The notes below the pieces were generated by a model, which was given only the letters and a program-made list of their open reading frames with translations, searched no databases and had not been told where the DNA came from. 64,000 bases of DNA, taken from Epiperipatus broadwayi (Eukaryota; Onychophora; Udeonychophora; Euonychophora; Peripatidae). The DNA lies in contig JAQFVV010000049.1 in NCBI GenBank assembly GCA_028023455.1, positions 4,191,649-4,255,648 on the forward strand, given 5' to 3'. Positions 50,253 through 62,309 of this stretch are shown here, in pieces (within the stretch, counting starts at the first letter, position 1; each line of letters starts with the position of its first letter). A program made the translations under genes and the position numbers.

Positions 50253-50412
50253 AGATTCTACAGCAGTATGGAGAGCTAGAAAATATTTTGTTGAGGGTGC
50301 CTTTGGCTCCCCAAAGAACTCTAGTGCATCTGAAGATTTAAAATTTGAGAAGAAAATAAAAAATAGCATCATATGGCTATCTCCAGAACAAAGAAAACTC
50401 AAACCTTGCTAA
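50253..50412 (+). CDS. Candidate terminal coding exon, host gene unknown
   Basis: A pyrimidine/T-rich tract ending ttatatatttgtag (AG at 50251-50252) precedes an open segment that enters after one base of a codon. It reads DSTAVWRARKYFVEGAFGSP, then KNSSASEDLKFEKKIKNSII and WLSPEQRKLKPC, then a TAA at 50410-50412. Residue choice (Trp, Glu, Pro, Ser, Asp) and synonymous G+C are unlike background frames. aataaa near 50447 and 50461 could serve as polyadenylation signals for a short 3' UTR. I do not recognise the protein. An ATG at 50209 gives a 67-residue frame, but its first residues are hydrophobic translated intron-like T-rich sequence, so I prefer the splice start. The antisense frame over the same bases (50199-50402) is an artefact. 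Confidence 0.5.
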
Positions 50413-50660
50413 TACTATTGCTTCACCTCTGCATTGCTAAATTCAAATAAAACACCAGGAATAAAATGCAAGAAGTCATATGGAGAAGAAAAATATCCAT
50501 TTATCTTTTAGTGTACCCATACACAGAGCAGAAAGAAAGAAGAAATGAAGAACACATCCCAATACTAAAAGTGTCTTTAAAGAAATGCAGTCTGTGCGAC
50601 AACATCATCATCATCATAGTAAAACAGAAAGAATTATAAACCTAAGCTTTAAATGGAACT
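50413..50660 (+). other. Possible 3' UTR of the 50253 exon
   Basis: It follows the stop codon, has somewhat higher G+C than nearby DNA and contains aataaa at about 50447 and 50461. The UTR end cannot be fixed from sequence alone. Confidence 0.3.
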
Positions 50661-50899
50661 TTTCCAGAAAAATGCTGTAATATATCTATGCATATTAAAC
50701 CATGGTATGTGGTTGAATTCAAATTTTTTAACCTTGAACAAGCTGCTTTTAAAGTGAAATTTATTAATCTTACTGAAACGGACTCTACATTGGAAATAGA
50801 AAAGAAGCATGGTAATATCAATTTTATTTTATTTTCTCAATGACTCTTAATAATTTTCTTTTAAATAAATCCATTTGTCTCTCTCTCTCTCCAAAAGTA

Positions 50900-53800
50900 T
50901 TAGAAATAAACCTCAAGAATTAGAAAAATCTGTTTTTTAGTAATGATGAATATTGATTTTACCAATATATTATGTGTTATTTGATTATCATTACATGTAA
51001 CCATTTATGTATGTTTTTTTTAATAAAATGTTTTTATCATGTATTAATTCAGATTTTTTAATAATGGGAAGTAACACACACACACTTAGTGACATATATG
51101 CCTATGAGAATATGTGTTGAGTATGAATGTACAAAGTGATGAGGGTAGAAATTTATTATAGGGAGAAATAGATTTTAAAGTAATTAGTTAGTCTAGCTTA
51201 ATAAGAATTGAGATAGTAAAGATTATAATTTGAAATATATTTCTTTTAGATATTCTTACCTTTATGATTTAACTAAATTTTTCTCTAGGTTTTTCTCGAT
51301 TATTGTTTTTTAAGATTATAGGCATAATATTTATGTTATATACAATATGCGAGTATGTGCGTGCATCAAGTGTTTATTTATTAAATTAAAATGTTCCTTG
51401 ATATGAAACTTCCACCTACCTATTAAATATATTAACATGCACATATCACACTATATGCATCTAATGATTGATTTTAAATTACATTGGGACGGAGGAGGAA
51501 ATTTTTTTGGTTATTATTATTATTTGAATGTAACTAATTTTTATTATTAATTATGTAAATTTTTCTATTTGTATATTGATGTCTAACCAATAATAAAATT
51601 TATTTTATTTTATTTTTTGATTAAAAGTTTATGTTTTTTAGAGTTAATTATTGTCTTGTGAAAATTAGTTTAGCCATCGTCATCATGGGTGAATTCCAAT
51701 CATAGGCAGAATTGACAGGTGTAATAATATTTTAGTAAATAATTATGGATTGATAAAAAACATAATTTGTATTGTGAGTTAGGTATAAAACTGTCGTTTA
51801 AAGCATCTTTACCATCATCATCATTTTTATTAATTGATAAATAATCTAGGTAAATATATTAAATGGCCATGCAAATAATGGTTTTTCCTATTTGTTTGTT
51901 GTTTATGAGCTAGCATAAGAGATATGACTACCATTGATGATCTATAGTATTAAATATGATATGGTAAAACATAATATTTTTAAATATGAGCTTGAAAGAC
52001 TTATAATATTAAGTTATGAAATATGAGCTCCTAAAAGGTTTTCCGATGTTAAACTATTAAACTTTGATCTATATTGGAATTTGTATAATAATTTGTTTGC
52101 ACAATTAGGGAATAATGAAGTTGTTTTACCATTAACACACATGCAAATGATGTACTATTATGAAATGGATATCCTACATGTTATTATAAACAATGTACCA
52201 ACTGAAGTTCAAAGTAGGTATGGTTATAAGTAAGTATCAAATGTGATTTTGTCTAGATTCAGATAGCCTAAAGGAATAGAAAATAAAATAGTTAGTTACA
52301 GATTGGTTTGTCCAATTGGGGTATAAGACTACTTACATGGTTATTGGGATGGAAATATATTTTTCTGGATTATTCTATTTTTCTGGATCATTTTTTCCAT
52401 TATGTAGGATCCAGATTAATCATTCAATTACTATATATATATGAAAATAATTCCAGTGCTAACACTAAACTGAAATAAATATCAAATATTAAACCACCCA
52501 CATGATTAAGAACCCCAGAATCACCTTCTGTGAAATAAATAAATATATTAGAGTTCATGTTTCAAAATAGCCAGCCTCAATTTCTTCAAGAGTTTGACGC
52601 CACTTATCAATGTTGAAAGCTACAATACTTATCTAAGAAATACTTTATATTTTAGATACAAATCAGTAAATATCCACTAACTTATATATAGTGAATGGCT
52701 CAGTGGAGATGACTATATGTCAGTTACATGAAAAAAGAAATAGCTTATAATGTCAATGGATAAGAAATTTATTACTTTACAAATTTTTAGTTTTTTTCAC
52801 ATGTTTTAACTGTTGAACATTCTTTTTCAGGGTATCATTTCAATTCAGTTAGCACCCCCACACACAAAATACAAAGCTTTGCAAAAGTGTGAAATCAATA
52901 AAAATAAAACAATTAAAAACAAAATTCGAATGCTGCTCGTAATTTAATTTTTCTCCCGAAGATTAATGCAGTTTATATTTGGATTCAAGATGGTGGATGT
53001 GACAAATGAAGCTGATCTCTATGTCACGTGACACTTTTCATAAGTATACAATATGGTAAAATGATTTTAGAATGAAAAAAATCTTACCTTAATAAACACT
53101 GTCAAATATATATTTATTGGAATAAATAGCATTTATACTTTTTTTAAAATAAAAGTTTCATCATTATTTTTTAACCAAAGGGAAATGTCTTTTCTATTTA
53201 AAATCTTGTAAACTCACATTTGAAAAAAAAAAATTAATGAATATTTTTTATATATAAGTAGGGGAAAAAAAATCAATCAATAATTATAAGTGATGATTTT
53301 TCACTGACATTTAAAATTATAAATATTAAAACATTCGGTGAATATGAGTTTATTTAGACAGATTCAATAGAAACAACTGAAGATAATCAATAGTATTGAC
53401 TTTATCTCCAAGATAATCTGGAAATATTTTAAAGAAAAAATTTGTTCTGAAATAATGATGTTCGAAGTGTGAGTAAAAATTATGTATAAAGAGTTTGTTT
53501 CTTTAAAAAAATCCTACAATAAAATTTTAATTAATAAATATCTATTTTATTATTTTCATTTATTTTTAAATACATAGTTTAGAAAAAAAAGGAAACAATA
53601 TAAAACTTTAATATCTGCTCTAGTTAATACTTATTACTAAAACTTTAAGAAGACTTTAAAGTGCAGATGCATTTTACTATATTATAAGCCTACAAAATAG
53701 AGTTCGAATCCAGGCCAAATGAAACATCTTCAAGCAACTTAAGATTTTTGTTTCAGTAACTGATATTTTGTCATCCCAAATTAACTATCGAATATTAGTC

Positions 53801-55070
53801 AATAATTAAGTATCTGCGTATTTTTAGTTATAGGATAAAATAAGGATGGTAAAACACTCAACCCATCACTATCTAGAAATTTGAAAGCCTGTCAAATGTT
53901 GCCTTTTGCTGTTTATTATTTCTTTGTGAGGGTTGTTAGAAGAGCCTTTATTCTGCAATTGACAGTTTAGTTTTGCAAAAGTCCTGCTTTAGCAGTAACA
54001 TGTGAGGGTATTATCAGATGGAAAAATGTAGTAATTTGAAAGTGCAGCAAATTCGTGCTTTAGTGTTATTTCTGGTGAAAACAAAAAAAAAAAAATTAAG
54101 CAGTTAAAATTTCAGGATGTTGTCAACTAAATGGTTTAAAGTTCATTTCAGATACCCACCAAATAATACCTAGTAAATGAATATTACATTAAGTAAAAAA
54201 TAAAAGGTGTTACAAAATTTTCACCAATCAATAACTGACTCGCTCTGTAATTAAAATTAACTCTTCCAATGTTTTTTACTATTCAGTTTGTTCTTGCCTT
54301 TCTCAACAAAATGTAGTTCCATTATTTCATATCTAACTTAGTATGATAAAATTATCTGAAAATCAATCTCATTATCTCTACTGTTACATTTATCAATTTT
54401 ATTTTTTTGATGCAATCAAAATCTACCATATCTAAAAAGATTTACCGAAATGTTTTTATTTTTATTTAGAAACCAGAAATTATTTTGTTCTTTACAACTT
54501 ATGTGAATTCCTAATCCTATATTAGATACTGTTCTCACATCTAAAATAAAGCATTTACAATCATTCTCTTTTAAGATGATCTCTTAAATACCTGCAGCAA
54601 AACATCCACCATTTTTCTGCTTCGTTTTCTTTGTTGTTCATCTCTGTGTGTGTGTGTTTTTTTTTAAAATACATATTACATTCATTAATATTTTTAACAT
54701 ATTTCTAATTATTTATTATATTCACCCAGTTTTCAAATTTTATTTAATTTTATTTTCATATATAGTAGCTCATGTAAGAACTCTTTACATAGCAATATCT
54801 TTCCTTTTCATAAAAGGCTTGTGTGATTAATATTTTTTTACATAGAATTTTTCCATTTTTTGTATTTTTTCTGGTTTAAAAATACACAATTAATATAAAT
54901 TAACTGACCAAAAAAATAAATATAATAAATAAGCAACAGATAGTGATTGTAAGATTTATCAGATAAAATATTATTTTGGTAAAGTCTAGCATATTTTTAT
55001 ACAAGTATCAAATTCCTGACTTAAATAAAATGTAAACTGACTATATACAAATGAATAGATTGATAAAGAC
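50900..55070. other. AT-rich noncoding stretch
   Basis: No gene or element is recognised. There is an isolated B-box-like gttcgaatcc at 53702 without a matching A box, a tgtcacgtgaca palindrome near 53022, and a short (TG)n at 54642. Confidence 0.5.
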
Positions 55071-55079
55071 CAACATCAT

Positions 55080-55855
55080 ATCTATAATACAAAAGCACTG
55101 AAAACCTATAGTGAATTCTATGTACACCAACTGTCAGTAAACATAAATGTAGAATGAGCCCAATCTATACTTTAACTTTTATCATATATAAATATACCAT
55201 TTACTGTAATACTTACATGCAGAGCTGATTTATATATACCAATGTAATTTCAAGACAACTATAAGCTATGATGCAATGACTGTAACCAATCACATTTAAC
55301 AATTAAATTAATCTTCAGTTAATAGATTTAATAACTTTTTAATTGCCCAAAATAGATGAAATAATATGGAAGCACAGAAAAACTCCAGTGAGTTATATAT
55401 ATACACTAACTATCAGTAAATGTAAGTATAGAATGAACCCACTTACAATTTTGTTTTGATTGTATTTAAGCATACCATTTGCTGATATATTTACACAAAG
55501 AACACTATTTATCAATACTAACATAATTTCAAGACAATTATAAGCTAATATGGAATCACTATAATCAATCAGATGGAAACATTAAGAGATTCATACATAT
55601 GAGACTCATCTATTCCTCCTGATTAGTTATTGTGATTTCAAAATAGCTTATAGTAGTTATTAAATTATTTTAATATATATAAATCATGTTTTTCCTGTAA
55701 GTATTTTAGTATATGATATGTTTATATGCAATCAAGGCTAAAATATAATTGGATTCATTCTACATTTACATTTACTGACAGTTAGTGTACATATAATTTC
55801 TAGAGGTTTTCAGGGCTTTCACATTTTTTTCCCATCTATTTCAGGCTATCTGAAA
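55080..55855. repeat. Three-copy repeat: two direct, one inverted
   Basis: Copy 1 (about 55080-55330) and copy 2 (about 55365-55580) share tacacYaactRtcagtaaa, gtaRaatgaRccca and atttcaagacaaYtataagct in order. A third, inverted copy (about 55630-55855) has gattcattctacattta and tactgacagttagtgta. No coding potential is visible. The family is unknown. Confidence 0.8.
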
Positions 55856-55880
55856 CTTATATATATATATATAATTTTAT

Positions 55881-56249
55881 AATTAAATATTAATAAATAT
55901 AATAATATAAATATCCACTTAGGAGCACTTTCCACTAGCTTCATAGTCTTTGTCAACTAATACTAATTCTTTTTTAAGATATCTTCAAACATGCTTTCAA
56001 AGTGTAGCCTTCCCACAATTCATTAATTTTAATGTTTGCTGCTACCCTATTTATTAAGGTGGCAAATATTAAAATTAATGAATTATGGGAAGGCTAGACT
56101 TTGGAAGCATGTTTGAAGATATCTTAAAGTAGAATTAACGTTAGTTGACAAAGAACTATGAAGCTAATCAAAAGTGCTCCTAGGTGAATAAAAATTTTAA
56201 AGTTGTACTTTATATATATTTATGTTATTGTATTTATTAATATTTAATA
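55881..56249. repeat. Foldback repeat, arms about 160-190 bp
   Basis: Arms 55881-56041 and 56060-56249 are strong inverted complements, including aggagcacttt, aagatatcttcaaacatgct and ccttcccacaattcattaat with their partners. The loop is under 25 bp. This is the longest simple hairpin in the window outside the PLE. Confidence 0.92.
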
Positions 56250-56302
56250 ACAAGATTACATATATAACTTCAAAGAAATATAGATATAGAATAAGAATAT
56301 CA

Positions 56303-56324
56303 TTATATATATATATATATATAT
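56303..56324. repeat. (AT)n microsatellite
   Basis: Uninterrupted AT run just beyond the foldback at 55881-56249. Confidence 0.9.
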
Positions 56325-56399
56325 AGACAGACAATCAGATTATAGATGTATACATACATAAGTAAGTAATTAAGCAAACAGACTAAAATTTATAAACAT

Positions 56400-56870
56400 T
56401 CATATAGATGTAAAGGCACATAAATTGATAGATGCAAAATAAATAGATAGTTGAAAATATAGATAAATAAATAGTTGAATTATAATTATATGTTTTAATG
56501 GTTGATTATAAAAATAGTAATTAAATAGGTTGGATAATAGATGGGTAGATTAAAAAAATAAATACATATGTAAAAATTAGGTATGTATTTAGACACTATT
56601 TATATAGTTAAATAGATAAACAAATTAAAAGATAAATAGAGAGGTAAAAAAAATTAGATAGATAGATAAATAGGAAGATAATTAGAAGAAAAGCAACAGA
56701 AGATGGATGGAAAGATAGAAGATAAATAAAAGGATAAATAAATAGATAAACAAATAGATAGATAAATAAATAGACATACAGATAAATATTCAGATAGATT
56801 AATAAATAGAAAAATAGTATTGATTTGATGAATAGAGAGATAGATAGGTAGACTCAGAGAGTGATAAAGA
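56400..56870. repeat. Degenerate (GATA)n-type region
   Basis: Interspersed gata, aata and gaaa words without long pure runs; probably an old tetranucleotide array. Ile/Tyr/Leu/Ser-rich frames on the minus strand are artefacts. Confidence 0.75.
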
Positions 56871-57283
56871 ATAATATTTACTTTTTTACAAATCAATTTG
56901 ACTTATTGAATGGAAAAGTATTGATTTCAATTTAGAGATATTGTTAGATTTATAAAACAATTATTTATAGTAGTCTTTGAAAAACAAACCTCAATAAATA
57001 TCTTCTTTTTTTTCTAAATAGAATGATTTTTTTAAAAATTTATGTTTATTATATTTTCTTTCTTGCTTTCTTTATGTGCCTAGACTTTACCATTCTTCAC
57101 CTTAAGTTCATTTTGTAAATTTCTTTCAGTAAAATAAAACACAAATGAAAAGATAAAAGAAAAGACTTGTCTTGCAATGAACAGTATATTTATTCACTCC
57201 TTTATTTTTTGTATTTTTGACAATATTAAATTATATTTAGAATATGCTCTTTTCATTACTTTGAGCATAAAATCACCATCATC

Positions 57284-58184
57284 ATTATCCCATTAAGTAA
57301 TATTTATTTTATAAAGCACAGACAGTTGAAATTAAATTGAAAGGATGTAAACCTCGCTCATGCTTATTATAATTATAATACTTGTCTGACAGCCAATCAG
57401 ATATTATGATGGCTGTCTGAATAGTGATCAAACCGTAAACACAAAACAGAGAATTTTACAAAAAAAAGGGTAGTCTATCCTCTTCCCTACTTGTCTTTCT
57501 ATATATCTAAACCAGTCTGAAGCATTTAGACTTGAAAGCATGAAGCTTTAAATATCTTCACATTTAACTCACTGAGTCTAAATTACAAACATACAGCATA
57601 TGTAAATAAGCATTTATTTTTATATAGTGTTGTATTCATTTATTATTAACACTTGCAAAGTGCATGCACAATTAGCTTGAAAGGCTGATATTTGAATGTA
57701 AAACATACAGCATGAAATTCTATGATTTACTATGCAGTAGTTTTTAGATGTTATAAATTGCAGCAACATATGTAAATAATATTTATTTTATAAAGTACAG
57801 ACAGTTGAAATTAAATTGAAAGGCTGCAAACCTCTCTCATTCTTATTATAATTACAATACTTATCTGACAGCTAATCAGATCGTATGATGGCTGTCTGAA
57901 TAGCAATCAAATCGTAAACACAAGACAGAGAATTTTACAAGAAAAGGGTGGTCCACCCTCTTGAAGCTTTCAAACCTAAATGCTTCAGACTGGCTTAGAT
58001 ATATAGAAAGACCAGTAGAGAAGAGGGTGGACTGCCCTCTTCTTGTAAAATTCTGTCTTGTGTTTACAGTTTGATCACTATTCAGACAGCCATCATAACA
58101 TCTGTTTGACTGACAGATAAGTATTATAATTATAATAAGTGTTTTAGAGAGATTTGCAGCCTTTCAATTTAATTATCCCATTAA
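57284..58184. mobile_element. Compound repeat flanked by 13-bp direct repeats
   Basis: attatcccattaa occurs at 57284-57296 and 58172-58184 and brackets three copies of one unit. Two are direct (57299-57560 and about 57776-57965) and one is inverted (about 57970-58171). The unit has gacagttgaaattaaattga, tgatggctgtctgaatag and acagagaattttac. Copies 2 and 3 form a foldback with about 190-bp arms. The direct repeats look like a target duplication of the whole compound. No protein coding is visible. Confidence 0.65.
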
Positions 58185-58399
58185 ATAAATCTGATAGTCA
58201 CACCAGATAATTTTCTTCGGTGTCTGTTTTTCCTGCTTTATAACTGAGAAATAATATAATCAAATGCTTCATAATCTCATGAGATCACATGATATTCCAC
58301 TACTAGAAGTGACTGAGTTAAGCTACAATCCAAGTTAAACTTCTAAATTCATTATTCTATCTTTGCATTAATTCATACAAGGCAAATTTGATTTTTTCC

Positions 58400-58475
58400 A
58401 ATGCTTGGAATTGAACTTGACTCCCTAGTTAGAAGTCAGGTATTTTAACCAAATTAATAATAATGAGTTATGCAT
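58400..58475 (-). repeat. tRNA-related SINE-like fragment
   Basis: The minus strand reads ctgacttctaactagg, then aagttcaattccaag. This resembles the anticodon arm (loop cttctaa, as in tRNA-Arg UCU) and the T arm/B box of a tRNA. The 5' half (A box) is weak, so it is a relic or a SINE head rather than a gene. Confidence 0.4.
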
Positions 58476-58499
58476 ACTACATGGCGAGCTAAAATTCAG

Positions 58500-59128
58500 A
58501 TTTTATGATATACATTTTTTTCTTAGCAAATAATCATGAAAATTTCATTTCTTATTTGCTTTTGGATAAAATTTTACTTATTTATAAATATCATGATCAT
58601 TGGTTAATACATTTTAAATCTAATGTTAAAATTCATTGTAATATAATTTATTACACAATGTTTATTTTTTGAATTCTCATATATAGTGAGTTATAATAGA
58701 ACTATAAACCTGGACTTATTTTATGATATTGCAGGCATTGTGGTATCACATTCTTAAATAACTTTTTTTATATTTCTCTTGAGGTGAAATACATAGTTGA
58801 TGAAATGATGTACCTAATGAAAACTTCTGCCAGAATACTATTAAAAAAATAATAGTAAACCATGGAAACATGATCCTTCTCTCATCAGGGGGGAGGGGTC
58901 ATGACTATCTTATTATCATATTTTAGCAGCCATTGTGTTTACAATCATTTATGACATTAACCATACAGATAATATTAACTAAATATTATTTACTAAATAA
59001 TATTAGAGACAATCTGTTATAGATCTGTACTTACAAAGTAAACTCTGAAACAGGTATATAAAAAGAGAAAGATAGAGAAAAGAAGAATAGGAACAAAGTT
59101 TATTCAGATTGAACTCAATTCATCAGAT
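58500..59128. other. AT-rich noncoding stretch
   Basis: Nothing is recognised apart from a ggggggagggg run near 58890. Confidence 0.5.
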
Positions 59129-59141
59129 TATGGGCAATATA

Positions 59142-59233
59142 TATATATATTGTCAAAGCGTTGACTGGGAAGCAAACCCGGGTCAGCTGCTTGGAAGGCA
59201 GCTATGCTAACCGCTAGGCCACCAATGCTTGAC
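59142..59233 (-). mobile_element. Retroposed tRNA-Gly element with direct-repeat flanks
   Basis: The tRNA-like core is extended by tgtcaagc at its 5' end and gctttgaca at its 3' end. These pair with each other with one bulge and prolong the acceptor stem. An (AT)n tail follows. atgggcaatata occurs exactly at both sides (59130-59141 and 59234-59245), consistent with a 12-bp target duplication. Confidence 0.6.
59158..59228 (-). tRNA. tRNA-Gly(UCC)-like sequence, probable pseudogene
   Basis: The minus strand folds as a tRNA. The acceptor stem gcattgg/tcaacgc has one A-C mismatch and one G-T wobble. The A box tggcctagcgg is intact. The anticodon stem gctgc/gcagc is perfect around loop cttccaa, with anticodon TCC at 59193-59195. 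The T arm has loop tttgctt instead of ttcgatt, with one stem mismatch. This closely resembles animal tRNA-Gly(UCC). The changed T loop and B box (ggtttgcttcc) argue against a working gene. Confidence 0.7.
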
Positions 59234-59249
59234 ATGGGCAATATAGTTG

Positions 59250-62200
59250 GATGCATTATTTACACTACACCACAGTTTGTTTCGATTATGCATTAAAAAT
59301 TCATAAGATTCATTTTTTTATAAAATACAAAACAAAAAAGTAAGTCAATAATTTATTAATATTTCACCTGATTAATTGCATTAGAATAACCAAATGGAAT
59401 TAAAGTATATATTAAAAAGATTTTAGGTGGAGTTTGCAATTGGAAAGAGTCATTTTATTCGAGCACTATGATATTAGTTTAATATAATATAACAAAAATA
59501 TTCACTTTTTAGAATAATTTTGTTAAATTAATTTCAGTTCATTATAATGTACAACCAATACCAAAACAAAACACTATCCTATTATTTGAATATATAATGA
59601 TAACTACCTAATGCGATAAAAATATTTCACAATAAAATAAACAAAGGCTAAAGATTAAAGAAAAAATCTGAAATTCATTCTTTAACGTTATAGTAAAAAG
59701 AATATATGTCAACCTAAAGTTAAAATAAAATTTTAGAATTTAATGTAATATCTTTTTTTAGTAAGTCAATTTGTTTAAAATTAATTCTACCAATTTTACA
59801 AACAGAACGATCTGAAGGACTTTGGCATATAATAATGGAGCTTAGTTTATATTTTAAAAATATTATTACTCTCCTAGATTTCTGCTGCCAATATAAATAA
59901 TTAAACATTGCAAAATAGAGAGAGAGAAAAAAATATATGTAAATAAGCAAATAGATAGATAAAATAAATAAAATGAACATAAGAATAAATGGATGAATAG
60001 ATATTAGTATTAATTTCAGTAGGTGATTTCTGTAAAAGATGAGATATATGGACCATATATGTGTATATTAAAAGAAATCATTATTAAAAATAAAAATTGA
60101 TATATTTTTAACTCAGTGTGGTAGAACTCATCATGGTCAAATGAAGGAGTCAAAAGCTAAATGCTTTTGGCTGGATTTTTAATTGACAAGGAATATATAT
60201 ATATTATAATGTAAAAAATACTAAAACAGAGATTAAATATTAATTTAGTAAGATATATTGTACCAAGTATACACGCTTGAGTAACTGAATGAAACTGTCA
60301 TACCAAAATCCACGCTTTGGTGCTTGAACTCTATATGATTATTTATTTATTGTTCTTTTAACTTTTAAGATTTGCGGATTGTAATAAATTCTTTATAAAT
60401 ATTTCTCCTTTGCTAATAAATGTATTGTGCCATTCTATCCGTCCTTTTTATTGAAAATGTATCTACTGACTTGTACCTAATCAAAACGATCTCTAGTTAT
60501 TTATATATATATATGCTATAAATATATTAATTTTCATTGCAACAATTCTATTTATGTTTATATGCCAGTTTACATTAATACTAGAAAGAAGTATTAAATC
60601 GCTATTAAAATCCATTAACAGAAACAGCAAAAAACCCATTTGCTGACTAATTCTATAGTCTTTTTGTATTTTTGTTTACAATTTCACTTAAATCAAAATG
60701 CATTAATATAAAAACACTGGAATTAAAAATTTAACAACATCTGATATTTTTTTTAATATTTCACATAAATTTTTGTAAAGCAATATATTTCAGTTAAGCA
60801 AACCATCTATAGCAGCATGAAAAATGATATACATATCTTTCTCTTTCTCTCTATATGTATATGTTGTAACCTTCCGCTTAGCTATATAGAGATGGGGGTG
60901 GAGAGAGCGTGACAGAGAGAGATATGCATAAGTGTAATAATTTATTTACCAGAGCGCCAAACTGCTATGCCAACTTAAGATCATCATCACTCGACAATTT
61001 GTAAGTCCGTGAAGGAAGCAAGTTATCAAATTTTTTTAAAAAAAATTATAATTATTCAAGTTAAAAATAGTACGTTTAGTTCTCATTTTTAATTCAGCAC
61101 TTATTAAATATAAGTGAATTAAATGACAAATTATTGAAAGCTGAAAACAACTCTCACCACAGACTCACCCTCCAAAGTTACAATTAATTTCTTTTAAATG
61201 TTTAGGTTTTTCCCCATCACATCTCTACCACAAAACATGATTCTCCACAATGCTACCCCTTGGACGCACATCGGAGCAGAATGTATAATATTCTCACCCC
61301 AATAAATTATTTAGTATTACAGTATACCAGCAATGATAACCTCTTCTTTTAAAAATTTATGATTGTGACTCTCTCGTTCTCAGGGTCCCGATTTGTAGTG
61401 TGGAGTTTCAACTACCTCCTTCCAAATTTATTGCAGACCACTGAGCACTATCACAGCGAATTTAAGTCGAATAGACATACACTCATTCTGGAAGATAATG
61501 TATGTCTACTCTCAACAAGGATAATAATCCTGATCATAATAATAATGATGATATTAGAAACTACTAAACGGTTAATTAAATAAAATATTTATTTACACTA
61601 AATTTTGATTAGACCCTCACCAACTGGAAATGTCTTCAAATATCAAGAGTGAAAAAGGATTTGATGTTCACTCATGACATTAGTCATAGTGCCATAAACT
61701 TAATAAACTAAATATTAAATCTAAAATTAAATTCTTCTCTTAGACGTTTGCCATATGATCATTATCATTTCAAATATAAGTAAATGTTTCAACAGATTAA
61801 TTCTCAAATCGCAACAAATAAAACATATATATATATATATTAATTTAGTAGTAATATTTAATGAGCATATTTCGTGACATATTTGTACTGAAAAGCATGG
61901 AATATTTTCTACAACTTTTCTATATCAGATTTCTGGAATCAATGGATATCCAAGTATTAAGACACAACACCAAATTTTAAATTCAAAACAAAATATTTAT
62001 TAACACATTAACGATAAATGATACAATATAAACACAAACATCATAGTGATCCAAATGGCAACAGAAAATAATGAAATAATAATCACAAAACATATTTATA
62101 ATTGATCTACATTGGCTATAGATTACAGTTCTTTCTGAGCTCATCTCATCTAGGATATACCTTGTCCCAACATCGGTACTCATATTCTAACAGCGGGAAC

Positions 62201-62270
62201 AAATAATTTCTATATTATAGATTGTTAAATAAAATGTGTCAACTCGTGACTTATTAGTTTAAAATACCAA
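59250..62270. other. AT-rich stretch, no gene recognised
   Basis: The block 60860-61480 has a higher G+C content than its surroundings, but I can draw no exon, RNA or element from it. A lone hAT-like end (CAGTGGTCTGCAA on the minus strand) lies near 61435-61443 with no partner. Confidence 0.45.
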
Positions 62271-62280
62271 TTTTTTTTTT

Positions 62281-62307
62281 TCTGAAGCAGAGCTTCATCA
62301 GTACTAG
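62281..62307 (-). other. Possible PLE-type ribozyme-like end
   Basis: The minus strand reads ctgatga, then aagc-tct-gctt, then cagaaaaa. The first box is a perfect CUGAUGA and is followed by a short stem, but GAAA is displaced (CAGAAA instead of CGAAA). No PLE coding sequence is visible beside it. Confidence 0.25.
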
Positions 62308-62309
62308 TA

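Noticed and set aside
53015-53035. tgtcacgtgaca palindrome as a regulatory E-box
   Set aside because: Single short site with no promoter context; could easily be chance.
53690-53740. B-box-like gttcgaatcc suggesting a SINE
   Set aside because: No A box or tRNA fold upstream at the required distance.
61420-61460. hAT-like end CAGTGGTCTGCAA on the minus strand
   Set aside because: No inverted partner and no matching 8-bp flank found within the window.
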